This document shows positions 24,938 to 31,028 of a stretch of DNA of 42,616 nt, piece after piece. A model generated the notes under the pieces. The model had not been told where the DNA came from, ran no database searches, and saw only the letters and a list, made by a program, of their open reading frames with translations. The stretch covers positions 1 to 42,616 of the IMG/VR virus record IMGVR_UViG_3300034111_000709. The stretch is one strand, 5' to 3'. The position numbers and the translations under genes are program-made. Within the stretch, counting starts at the first letter, position 1; each line of letters opens with the position of its first letter. Origin of the DNA: a virus.

Positions 24938-25058
24938 ACCCTGCGGCGTTCTGACTGACAGCCTGATGACGGTGACGGCCACAACCCGCGACGGCGAGCG
25001 GCGGATTTCACGGCACTTTGAAGCAGGCGTCCGCGCCGGATGTTGGGGGCGGACATGA
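24846..25058 (+). CDS. Rz1-like lipoprotein (outer-membrane spanin)
   Basis: A 70-residue protein beginning inside the Rz-like gene in another frame (overlap 24846-24937). The alternative ATG at 24861 starts directly at the signal sequence MLTIALPLAAIGAALGAC. The lipobox is LGAC (Cys at about position 23), followed by ASSVPVSKPCGVLTDSL and a conserved-looking end HFEAGVRAGCW. The nested start, lipobox and position after the inner-membrane partner identify the o-spanin. Its stop overlaps the holin candidate ATG. Confidence 0.72.
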   Translation: MQASRMLTIALPLAAIGAALGACASSVPVSKPCGVLTDSLMTVTATTRDGERRISRHFEAGVRAGCWGRT

Positions 25059-25282
25059 GCGAATCCACAGACACGCGAGACCGGGTGATTAAACTCGAAA
25101 GCGACCTGAAGCACTTGACGGATGCGGTGGACGGCATGTCAGCCAAGGTCACGGCCATGCACGATTTGCTCCAACAGGCACGCGGGGCTAGATGGCTTAT
25201 CCTGACGGCTGCGGCGCTCGGTGGGTTCGTTAGCGCAAAGCTTGCGGCGTTCATGCCGTGGCTCACGTTCACGCCCAGATGA
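25055..25282 (+). CDS. Holin candidate (coiled coil plus C-terminal membrane helix)
   Basis: A 75-residue protein: residues 1-45 are a heptad-like helix (TRDRVIKLESDLKHLTDAVDGMSAKVTAMHDLL) and residues about 49-68 a membrane helix (ARWLILTAAALGGFVSAKLAAF), ending MPWLTFTPR. This is the layout of XhlA/BhlA-type membrane lysis proteins. It overlaps both neighbours by four bases (ATGA), placing it firmly in the lysis cassette. No other multi-pass holin is visible here, so it is the best holin candidate. Confidence 0.65.
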   Translation: MSESTDTRDRVIKLESDLKHLTDAVDGMSAKVTAMHDLLQQARGARWLILTAAALGGFVSAKLAAFMPWLTFTPR

Positions 25283-25500
25283 CATTCCTAGACGCGCAGA
25301 CCGACGAGCACGCGATGGACGCTCTCGACCGTCTGGCAATCATCCCCGCCATTCTGCAACCGATAGCCGCTGCCGGTGTCATGCACGCGGGGCTTGCTGT
25401 CGTTTCGCAGCACCTAGGCCACGGTCTCGCGACGGAACTTCTCCGCGACCTGCAACGGCAAATCGACCACTGGCGCGATGACGGCCAGATCGACGGCTAG
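25279..25500 (+). CDS. Hypothetical lysis-cassette protein, 73 residues
   Basis: Starts at an ATG overlapping the holin candidate stop. A moderately hydrophobic stretch (LAIIPAILQPIAAAGVMHAGLAVV, about residues 19-42) is followed by an amphipathic helix (LATELLRDLQRQIDHWRDDGQID). It could be a peripheral membrane protein or an antiholin-like partner. No family recognised. It is the last plus-strand gene before the convergent regulator pair. Confidence 0.65.
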   Translation: MTFLDAQTDEHAMDALDRLAIIPAILQPIAAAGVMHAGLAVVSQHLGHGLATELLRDLQRQIDHWRDDGQIDG

Positions 25501-25538
25501 CAACAGTTTTAGCCCGCGTTGAACACACCCATCGACGG

Positions 25539-25724
25539 TTAATCAGGCCACGGCTGGACGCCACGGATAAGCGCAGCACATGCAAGGGCAATGTATCGCG
25601 GGATGGCAGACCGGCCCTGCTCATATGCGGTCCATGTGTTCGGTGCGATGCCCAAACGACGACAAGCCTCGGCATTGGATATGCCGAGGGTGTTGCGCCA
25701 TGCGGTGAGGTCTGCGGGTGTCAT
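25539..25724 (-). CDS. HTH XRE-family regulator, 61 residues
   Basis: A compact Cro/CI-type helix-turn-helix: LTAWRNTLGISNAEACRRLGIAPNTWTAYEQGRSAIPRYIALACAAL. The recognition helix is APNTWTAYEQGRSAIP and the first helix pair ISNAEACRRLG. No dimerisation or cleavage domain follows, so it is Cro-like and not a full CI repressor. It is the second gene of a two-gene minus-strand operon, overlapping its partner by four bases, and probably binds the palindrome in that operon's promoter (25972-25985). Confidence 0.8.
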   Translation of the reverse strand: MTPADLTAWRNTLGISNAEACRRLGIAPNTWTAYEQGRSAIPRYIALACAALIRGVQPWPD

Positions 25725-25939
25725 TCGTAATCCTCGTTTTGGCGTGCAAAGGCGTCAGCGTTACGCTCCCATGCTTCCTGACGCATATATGATTGAAAGA
25801 GACTGTGGGAGCACGCACCACGCGCTCCGTAAGTGTTTGCCTGTTCCATGCTGGGGACGATGAGCTTCCTGATTTCCCAGCGGCCCACGGGCAGGCCGTG
25901 AGACTTAGCGATGCGGCAGGCTTTTAAAATTGTAATCAT
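25721..25939 (-). CDS. Small hypothetical protein, first gene of the regulator operon
   Basis: A 72-residue protein starting MITILKACRIAKSHGLPVGR. The ATG was chosen because a GGGAG ribosome binding site lies eight bases upstream and 26 bases separate it from the -10 element. A much longer reading frame through the promoter is not credible. The N-terminal ~30 residues look like a small wHTH-type fold (CRIAKSHGLPVGRWEIRKLI). The C-terminus is charged (EAWERNADAFARQNEDYE). An excisionase-like or repressor-partner role is possible but not demonstrated. Confidence 0.7.
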   Translation of the reverse strand: MITILKACRIAKSHGLPVGRWEIRKLIVPSMEQANTYGARGACSHSLFQSYMRQEAWERNADAFARQNEDYE

Positions 25940-25965
25940 GTCCGTGTCTCCCTGTTGATGTCCCC

Positions 25966-25993
25966 ATAATATCGCAAATCTGCGACGTGTCAA
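25966..25993 (-). promoter_or_regulatory. Near-consensus sigma-70 promoter for the regulator pair
   Basis: Read on the minus strand: a perfect -35 TTGACA (plus 25988-25993), a 16-base spacer and -10 TATTAT (plus 25966-25971). The start codon at 25939 lies 26 bases past the -10. It is the best promoter match I found in the window. Confidence 0.8.
25972..25985. promoter_or_regulatory. Operator-like palindrome inside the promoter
   Basis: The inverted repeat TCGCA-AATC-TGCGA fills the spacer between -35 and -10 of the minus-strand promoter. Occupancy would block that promoter, consistent with autoregulation by the HTH protein of the same operon. It may also affect the divergent gene at 26040. 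Confidence 0.6.
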
Positions 25994-26039
25994 CAGGCAA
26001 TTTTGCTTTTTTAGCAGGCCCCCCCCGAAAGGAACTCCC

Positions 26040-26447
26040 ATGTTCAAGGATGCCATCCCCGGCACGCCTCCGATGCGCCGTGTCACCCGCCCGATGGATT
26101 TTATCGTGTGGTTTCTGGTCCTGCTGTTCGTTCTAACAGTCGCGAGCCGGTCAAATGCGCAAAATTCTGCACCACAATGCGTCACGCTCGCGCAAGCGAC
26201 AGAACAGGCCGACCGGGCCGGCGCTGCCATTGTCCACCTGACACCGGAACAGGCTAAACGAGCCGCAGCTATATACGATAGCATCCCGCCTGCTACCATC
26301 AGCAATTCGGCCAGCGCGGCGTTGGTGTTCCTGCCCATCGGCGGCGCTATCCTGGTTGGTCCGGCTGGCATGTATTGCGGTTCAGCCCGCATACCTCCGG
26401 AGGCATGGGACCAGATCGTCGCCCGCATCATGGGGTGGCGCAGCTAA
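26040..26447 (+). CDS. Membrane-anchored or exported hypothetical protein
   Basis: A 135-residue protein. After a basic start (RRVTRPMD), residues about 20-41 are a membrane helix ending in SNAQ (DFIVWFLVLLFVLTVASRSNAQ), either a signal anchor or a cleaved signal peptide. The following domain has CVTLAQATEQADRAGAAIVHLTPEQAKRAAAIYDSIPP and a second hydrophobic Gly-rich stretch (ALVFLPIGGAILVGPAGMYCG). Two cysteines may form a disulfide in the periplasm. A GAAAGGA site follows a run of eight Cs. It overlaps the next gene by one base. Function unknown. Confidence 0.75.
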   Translation: MFKDAIPGTPPMRRVTRPMDFIVWFLVLLFVLTVASRSNAQNSAPQCVTLAQATEQADRAGAAIVHLTPEQAKRAAAIYDSIPPATISNSASAALVFLPIGGAILVGPAGMYCGSARIPPEAWDQIVARIMGWRS

Positions 26448-27529
26448 TGGGAGCGCCGTCACTTTCAGCCGCTGACGTTGACGCCATTTTTCGCGCCCTT
26501 GAGCAGTTTAACGGAAACCAAACTCATGCGGCCAACGCGCTCGGCATCCCGCGCAAGACATTCGCCAACCGCTTGAACCGGGCCACAGCGCTCAAGGCTC
26601 AGTCTCAGTCAAGGCCCTTCGTCGCTCCGGTCCTGCCATCATCCAAACTGCCACTGGCCGACCTGATAAAAAAGCGCATCGCCGAAAGCGAACGTGTCAT
26701 TGAAGCAGACGACGCCACGCACCTCATCCGCATCCGATTGAATACACCCGGCCCGGTGGGGCTGATGGTGTTCGGTGATCCGCACGTTGATAACTCCGGG
26801 TGCAATTTCAAGCTGCTGCATGACCATTTGGCCATCGCTGCCAAGCGGCCTGAATACGTGTTCGCAGGCAACATCGGGGACATCACCGATAACTGGGTGG
26901 GCAGGCTTCAACGCCTATACGCCGAAAGCGGCACGACTGTCTCAGATGCGTGGCGGCTGGCCGAATGGATGCTACGCGGCGCTGGCGTCAATTGGCTGTT
27001 CCTTGTGCGGGGGAATCATGACGCATGGTCTGGGCCATCTGATCCCCTCGATTGGATCATGCGAGGCTCGGAAGGCGTTGACCAGCCGCACGGCGTAAGG
27101 CTCGCGCTCGACCATCCGAACGGCGTCGAGACGCGGATTAACGCAAGGCACAATTTCAAAGGCAATTCGCAATTCAACCCGCTTCACGGCTTGGCGAGGG
27201 AGCAGCTATTTGGACACCGGGACCATATCGTTGTCGCTGGCCACCTGCACATGGGAGCAGATGCCGGAGACGTGATGCCATGCGGAACCGTGACGCAATT
27301 GGTGCGGACATCGGGCTATAAGGTTGTGGACGATTACGCGAAACAGGGGCAGTTCAGGGCGCGCAAGATCCACCCATCTGCAATGGTTATCATCGACCCC
27401 GCCAAGCCCGACAACTGCCGCTCGCGGGTCTGGTGCGCACCGACTGTCGAGGAAGGCGCGGACTATCTGGACTGGCTCCGAAGCAGGTTCGAGCGCGGCG
27501 CAAAGACGAAGGTGAAGCGCAATGACTGA
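26447..27529 (+). CDS. Fis-type HTH fused to calcineurin-like metallophosphoesterase
   Basis: A 360-residue protein. Residues about 10-45 form a Fis/HTH_8 domain (AIFRALEQFNGNQTHAANALGIPRKTFANRLNRA), as found at the end of NtrC-type activators. The phosphoesterase follows with the full metal set: GDPHVD (110-115), GDxxDN in GNIGDITDNW (141-150), GNHD (189-192), a His in ARHNFKG (about 235) and GHLH (265-268). It likely acts on nucleic acid or nucleotide substrates with DNA targeting by the HTH. The ATG at 26447 overlaps the preceding stop (TAATG); an upstream in-frame ATG lies within the previous gene. Confidence 0.85.
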   Translation: MGAPSLSAADVDAIFRALEQFNGNQTHAANALGIPRKTFANRLNRATALKAQSQSRPFVAPVLPSSKLPLADLIKKRIAESERVIEADDATHLIRIRLNTPGPVGLMVFGDPHVDNSGCNFKLLHDHLAIAAKRPEYVFAGNIGDITDNWVGRLQRLYAESGTTVSDAWRLAEWMLRGAGVNWLFLVRGNHDAWSGPSDPLDWIMRGSEGVDQPHGVRLALDHPNGVETRINARHNFKGNSQFNPLHGLAREQLFGHRDHIVVAGHLHMGADAGDVMPCGTVTQLVRTSGYKVVDDYAKQGQFRARKIHPSAMVIIDPAKPDNCRSRVWCAPTVEEGADYLDWLRSRFERGAKTKVKRND

Positions 27530-27758
27530 CACGATAAACCCGCACCACTACCAGAATGCCAAATGGCAGGCGATCGACGTAATGGAGGACGTGCTGTCAG
27601 CCGTCTCCGAAAACGGCAATCCGGTAGCAGCTTACAACATCGCGGCGGCCCTGAAATACCTTCTAAGGGCTGGCAAGAAGGGCGACACGATGGAACAGGC
27701 ACAGAAGGCAGAATGGCACATCAGGCGTGCAATCAATCACCTAGCGCCGCGTGATTGA
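27522..27758 (+). CDS. DUF3310 family protein
   Basis: A 78-residue protein carrying the DUF3310 pattern: NPHHYQNAKWQAIDVMEDVL, then YNIAAALKYLLRAGKKGDTMEQAQKAEWHIRRAINHL. Such proteins are widespread in phages and sometimes annotated as nucleotide-kinase-like; the biochemical role is unsettled. It overlaps the phosphoesterase gene by eight bases and ends the short plus-strand operon, facing the minus-strand early operon. Confidence 0.85.
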   Translation: MTDTINPHHYQNAKWQAIDVMEDVLSAVSENGNPVAAYNIAAALKYLLRAGKKGDTMEQAQKAEWHIRRAINHLAPRD

Positions 27759-27849
27759 GCACTCATCCTGCGGTCTGTTTTCATCGGCGGCAAAACAGGC
27801 TGCAATCTGCGGAATTATCCCGTTCGGTGCATTTCAGTCCGGATTTGGA

Positions 27850-28203
27850 CTAATCAGCCGGAACTGTCCCGCTCGGGATGATGGCGGCGTGTTCAAATTC
27901 CTTGATGACGGCGGCGGCGAATTCAGGGCTGACAATATCGCCGGCTTCATTGTGAAAGGCGTCCTCGGTGTCAAATGTCAGCCGGAATGTGCCATCTTTC
28001 ATAATGATAAGCGCGGCATAACCCCAAAGCGATACAGCGCGATCGACCATATCGGCTGGCGGTGGTGGTGGTGGCGTCCAGTCGTCATGCAAAAGCGGGT
28101 TGTCGGGAACATAGATGCTCACCACGTCCCCTTCCTGATGTGTCTTGAACTCATCAGCGACGTATGCGCCATCAGGGATGCTTGTGCTGGCTTGGCTGGT
28201 CAT
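27850..28203 (-). CDS. Hypothetical protein at the end of the leftward operon
   Basis: A 117-residue protein. The ATG at 28203 was chosen because it overlaps the previous stop (ATGA); the longer frame would run into the upstream gene. It contains a Pro run (WTPPPPPPADMVDR) followed by AVSLWGYAALIIMKDGTFRLTFDTED and a helix EFAAAVIKEFEHAA. It is soluble and unassigned. It is the promoter-distal gene of the minus operon; a short hairpin (AGTCC/GGACT, 27836-27851) overlaps its stop codon, which makes a weak terminator candidate. Confidence 0.7.
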   Translation of the reverse strand: MTSQASTSIPDGAYVADEFKTHQEGDVVSIYVPDNPLLHDDWTPPPPPPADMVDRAVSLWGYAALIIMKDGTFRLTFDTEDAFHNEAGDIVSPEFAAAVIKEFEHAAIIPSGTVPAD

Positions 28204-28388
28204 TTGGCCTCCGGTGGGGAGGGGAGTGGCATCCAGTGGGTTGGGTCGCAGGATTGTCGGGCTTCCGACCTGACCCACCACTGCAATTCGTCATCCTGAA
28301 ATGCAAAATAAATGTCTGATTGTTCTACGACTAAGAAATTCACGAATGGCGTTTCAGGCGCTGTCTCAATCGGCTTCCATTCACTCAT
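28200..28388 (-). CDS. DUF551 protein (first copy)
   Basis: A 62-residue protein with the DUF551 layout: WKPIETAPETPF at the start, strands in the middle, and THWMPLPSPP at the end. DUF551 proteins are common in phages and prophages; function unknown. A second, longer member is at 32139-32381 in the same operon. ATGA overlaps on both sides show tight coupling. Confidence 0.85.
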   Translation of the reverse strand: MSEWKPIETAPETPFVNFLVVEQSDIYFAFQDDELQWWVRSEARQSCDPTHWMPLPSPPEAK

Positions 28389-28573
28389 AGCGCGTCCCTC
28401 ATTTCCTTCACCATCTTCGCGCCGTATGTGGCGGCGGCTTTAACCCGTAGCAACTCGCCCTCCAGATACTCCACGCGCTTCCGAGCCTCGCGCAGTTCAG
28501 ACGCGATGACGCGGACAGTTTCGAAACCGGGCAGGCGTTGGCTGGCGAGAAGGGCTAGTTCGTTGTCAGTCAT
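28385..28573 (-). CDS. Small coiled-coil protein, 62 residues
   Basis: Almost entirely helical: an N-terminal DNELALLASQRLPGFE segment, then VRVIASELREARKRVEYLEGELLRVKAAATYG with heptad-like leucines. ATGA overlaps at both ends. Function unknown; an oligomerisation partner or host-factor inhibitor is possible but there is no direct evidence. Confidence 0.75.
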   Translation of the reverse strand: MTDNELALLASQRLPGFETVRVIASELREARKRVEYLEGELLRVKAAATYGAKMVKEMRDAL

Positions 28574-29118
28574 GACGGCTCCTTCAGTGCGCGGATGGCG
28601 TCAACGGCTTCACTGTCGGAAACCATAAGTATCGCATCTCCGCAGCATTCGGGCGGCGAGCCGACGCCATAGCCGCAACATTCTTGGCGGCACACTGCTT
28701 TAGCTTTCTGCTCAACCGCAGCCGCCGCTTCCTCCAGCGCCGCTGCCCGCGCCTCATCCCGCTCGCGGGTCAGGCGCTCAACATCGGCGGCGAGGTTTGT
28801 GGCACGGGCTCGCCAATCGACGTTCGCCGTCGCTGGGTCAATCGCCGCAAAGCCTTGCATCGGGCCTTGATGCACGTCGCCTCTCAGCCGCGCCTCATCC
28901 CGCTCGCGGGTCAATTCGGCGATGCGGGTTTCAGCGTCTAAAAGCGCATTGCATGGGGCCTGCGCCATTCTGCACAAATCAATGTCGTTGAACCGCGAGC
29001 GCGCCTCATCCCGCTCGCGTATCAACGCCTCGTACACCGTCATTGCTGCCCGGTGGTAGATGTCGCCGGCATGTGCGGACAGTCCGTATAGATCACCGGC
29101 TATGTGTGTTTCAGTCAT
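28570..29118 (-). CDS. Coiled-coil protein with RERDEAR repeats and Cys cluster
   Basis: A 182-residue protein. The motif (T/I)RERDEAR(x) occurs three times (about residues 33-40, 70-77 and 116-123) at in-frame spacings in a long charged coiled coil. The C-terminus has a cysteine cluster (CRQECCGYG...PPECCGD) that may bind a metal, then SDSEAVDAIRALKEPS. Similar coiled-coil proteins occur in early phage operons without a known role. It overlaps both neighbours (8 bases upstream, 4 downstream). Confidence 0.75.
   Translation of the reverse strand: MTETHIAGDLYGLSAHAGDIYHRAAMTVYEALIRERDEARSRFNDIDLCRMAQAPCNALLDAETRIAELTRERDEARLRGDVHQGPMQGFAAIDPATANVDWRARATNLAADVERLTRERDEARAAALEEAAAAVEQKAKAVCRQECCGYGVGSPPECCGDAILMVSDSEAVDAIRALKEPS
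28749..29019 (-). repeat. Three copies of a ~19-24-base in-gene repeat
   Basis: A segment coding for RERDEAR occurs at 28749-28772, 28890-28913 and 29001-29019. The first two copies share 24 identical bases, the third 19. Offsets of 141 and 111 bases are both multiples of three, so the repeat is preserved as a coiled-coil unit. Confidence 0.85.
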
Positions 29119-29335
29119 CGAGCTTCAACTCCTGCGATAGTTTGACCATTTCATCCAGTGCTGCGCGCCCGGTGACATTCGGCCAGAAATCGCCGCACCG
29201 CTCATCTTCCGGCTGCCGCTGAAAATCCGTGAACGCCTGCTGATATTCGCTCGGCACCGTCCCGCTTGCCTTATGCCGGTAGCACCGGGTGCGGGCAGGG
29301 CATTCGTCGTCTGCGCACATGCTGATGTCGGGCAT
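29111..29335 (-). CDS. Small Cys-containing hypothetical protein
   Basis: A 74-residue protein starting MPDISMCADDECPARTRCYRHKASG. The ATG at 29335 overlaps the previous stop as TAATG; the longer in-frame start is inside the upstream gene. Cys7, Cys12 and Cys18 with a nearby His suggest a small metal site. A similar head (CADDECPxRxxCYRH) recurs in short phage proteins, from memory. The rest is polar (PEDERCGDFWPN) with a C-terminal helix. Function unknown. Confidence 0.8.
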   Translation of the reverse strand: MPDISMCADDECPARTRCYRHKASGTVPSEYQQAFTDFQRQPEDERCGDFWPNVTGRAALDEMVKLSQELKLDD

Positions 29336-29535
29336 TAGTCGGCCTTTCCATATCCAAGCCACTGGTCTGGCATCCACGGTGCGGGCATTATGACGGGCCG
29401 GGGTGATGGGTCAACCGGCACAATGCGGATTGTCCCATCAGGCGCTATCTCGACGGCACGCGGCACACGTCCAGCATCAGCCGCACGGACGGCACGGGCC
29501 ATGTCTGACATCGTGACGCGGGCGGGGCGTGTCAT
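29335..29535 (-). CDS. Hypothetical protein, 66 residues
   Basis: Starts MTRPARVTMSDMARAVRAAD at the ATG overlapping the methylase stop (ATGA); a longer frame into that gene is discounted. A short helix-turn segment is followed by a beta hairpin (PRAVEIAPDGTIRIVPVD), a pattern shared by small phage proteins of unknown role. It ends in an aromatic-rich tail (MPAPWMPDQWLGYGK). Confidence 0.75.
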   Translation of the reverse strand: MTRPARVTMSDMARAVRAADAGRVPRAVEIAPDGTIRIVPVDPSPRPVIMPAPWMPDQWLGYGKAD

Positions 29536-30101
29536 GGGGTGCCTCCCCACTGTTCGGCCATCGCCTGCGCAATGCCGGTGAATGTTCGGCTGCGTTCTTT
29601 CCAGCGGTCTGGACCGGGCGGCATCCGGTGAACCCGCGCCTCGCGACCTTCCACGATGTTGGTCGGCGTCAGCTTCGGCAGATCTTGCAACCAAAGGCAG
29701 GTTGCCTTGGTTTCACCATGCCCGAACTGCCAAGGCTGGATGATCTGATCCGGCTTGCGAATGCGTGACGAGATAACGCTAATCGGGTTTTCAATCGCAA
29801 TCTTGGCTATCGGCGCGCACGTCAGCGCGCGCACAAAATCAAGCGCCTGCTCCTGTTCCTCTCGCTTGTCCTTAAACCATCGCGCTCCACTGACTGACAG
29901 GTGCGTGCAGGGCGGGTGCGCAATCATCAAATCCCATACCCAAGGCGTCTTAGCCAGAACGTGAAAGATGCTGTCCTGATAATGCTCTGCGGCCCCATCT
30001 TCAGCAGGCAACAAATCACAGGACCAGGCGTCATGGCCAAGGGCGCGAAAGGCCCTTCGCACAACCCCGCTATATTCGCAGGCGACAAGAACGCGCATCA
30101 T
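29532..30101 (-). CDS. Half-length cytosine-methyltransferase-like protein
   Basis: A 189-residue protein with the SAM-site half of a DNA cytosine methylase: motif I-like ACEYSGVVRRAF (about 8-19), motif II-like DAWSCDLLP (about 24-32), motif IV HPPCTHLSVSG with the Pro-Cys pair (about 61-71) and motif VI IENP (about 103-106). The target-recognition domain and motifs VIII-X expected in a ~330-residue enzyme are absent. The family is common in phages and is usually annotated as a DNA methylase. Activity on DNA is plausible, but an alternative base-modification role is open. It is coupled by ATGA on both sides. Confidence 0.75.
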   Translation of the reverse strand: MMRVLVACEYSGVVRRAFRALGHDAWSCDLLPAEDGAAEHYQDSIFHVLAKTPWVWDLMIAHPPCTHLSVSGARWFKDKREEQEQALDFVRALTCAPIAKIAIENPISVISSRIRKPDQIIQPWQFGHGETKATCLWLQDLPKLTPTNIVEGREARVHRMPPGPDRWKERSRTFTGIAQAMAEQWGGTP

Positions 30102-30322
30102 TCCCCGCCTTTCATCGTTCGCACGATAGCCCTAGCTGCGGTGCGTGGCGTCCAGTCAAGGTCTATGCTGTCGGTGATGATTTCTGTGAGCCGTTCCTCA
30201 TCGAAGCTGGCGAGCAATGCGCGGGTTTCCAGCACCTCGGTTGCGATGGCTACTTCGGCGTAGTCACCCGTCATGCGCCCATACTCGCGGGCAGCAATTA
30301 CCTGTTGATCTGTCAGTCTCAT
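30098..30322 (-). CDS. Hypothetical protein, 74 residues
   Basis: Acidic and helical: LTDQQVIAAREYGRMTGDYAEVAIATEVLETRALL then DEERLTEIITDSIDLDWTPRTAARAIVRTMKGGE. It reads as a small alpha-helical bundle. No motif recognised. It lies between the HNH nuclease and the methylase-like gene with ATGA overlaps at both ends, which supports expression as part of the operon. Confidence 0.8.
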   Translation of the reverse strand: MRLTDQQVIAAREYGRMTGDYAEVAIATEVLETRALLASFDEERLTEIITDSIDLDWTPRTAARAIVRTMKGGE

Positions 30323-30699
30323 CGGAACATGGCCCTTCTCGGCAGTGCCGCAAGCTTCTCAGGCTGGCGAGCGGTGGATGGTTTGATCGGCTTCGGTGCA
30401 AAGCCGGGTGACTGGATGGGCTTGGCTGGTGGTGCTTTCGCGCCTTTGTCGATAGCTTCCCGGCGCTTGGCTTTGGCTATCGCTGGAATGTCAACCGTTG
30501 CGGTGTGGGCGCGGTGGCACTTGCGATGCGCAACACGCCAGTTGGTTTCGTCATCAGCGCCAAGCAATTCCAGCGGGATTTCGTGCGACACGTCCCATGC
30601 TTCACCGGCCTGCACCTTTCCTTTGCACAAATGGCACTCGCCGGAATGGCGTTCGAAAATGGCCAGCCGGGCCTTGGTGCTGATGCGCTTGCGTTTCAT
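30319..30699 (-). CDS. HNH endonuclease
   Basis: A 126-residue protein starting MKRKRISTKARLAIFERHSG; this ATG overlaps the previous stop. The zinc/HNH core is CHLCKGKVQ (Cys22, Cys25), WDVSHEIPLELLGADDETNWRVAHRKCHRAHT (His39, Asn53, His58, Cys61), so the beta-beta-alpha metal finger is complete. The C-terminus is a basic, Pro-rich tail (PAKPIQSPGFAPKPIKP). In this operon with ERF it could act in recombination, in DNA packaging or as a nicking enzyme; it is not next to an intron or terminase. Confidence 0.85.
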   Translation of the reverse strand: MKRKRISTKARLAIFERHSGECHLCKGKVQAGEAWDVSHEIPLELLGADDETNWRVAHRKCHRAHTATVDIPAIAKAKRREAIDKGAKAPPAKPIQSPGFAPKPIKPSTARQPEKLAALPRRAMFR

Positions 30700-31028
30700 G
30701 TCCGCACCATTCGCAATTCTTGGCGCTGGTTCGCGTCTTGTGATTGCCATTCGGTAAATCTCATCTTCAGGAACTCAGCTTCGATCCGCGCAAGGTTCGC
30801 TTGTTCCCTCGCGCGCACCATCTTCTTGATGTAGTCGGCCCATTCCGGTGATGCCTTCACAGTCAACTCGGCCCTGCTCACCGGCACGTCGCCGAGCCTG
30901 ATCATCTTTTGCGAGAGGAATGCGCTCTTGCCTTCCTCCAGCATGTCGGCGGCAGCGTTCAGGTCTGCCCACTTCTGGGCGGCGTGATACCACTGCTCAG
31001 ATGGTGGGATGTTGTGGCCGATGTTCAT
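30696..31028 (-). CDS. Hypothetical protein adjacent to ERF
   Basis: A 110-residue protein starting MNIGHNIPPSEQWYHAAQKWADLNAAADMLEEGKSAFLSQK. Long helices continue with LTVKASPEWADYIKKMVRAREQANLARIEAEFLKMRFTEWQS. This small helical family recurs next to ERF and Gp157 genes in phages of alphaproteobacteria, suggesting a recombination accessory. There is no catalytic motif. ATGA overlaps at both ends. Confidence 0.8.
   Translation of the reverse strand: MNIGHNIPPSEQWYHAAQKWADLNAAADMLEEGKSAFLSQKMIRLGDVPVSRAELTVKASPEWADYIKKMVRAREQANLARIEAEFLKMRFTEWQSQDANQRQELRMVRT

Noticed and set aside
25721-26431. A 236-codon minus-strand ORF extending upstream of 25939
   Set aside because: It would run through the strong promoter and antisense to the gene at 26040; the internal ATG at 25939 has the ribosome binding site.
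27773-27796. CTGTTTT/AAAACAG hairpin as a terminator of the DUF3310 operon
   Set aside because: The stem is AT-rich and only seven bases with a ten-base loop and no T tract after it.
27751-28299. A 182-codon plus-strand ORF opposite the leftward operon
   Set aside because: Antisense to two well-supported overlapping genes, no ribosome binding site.
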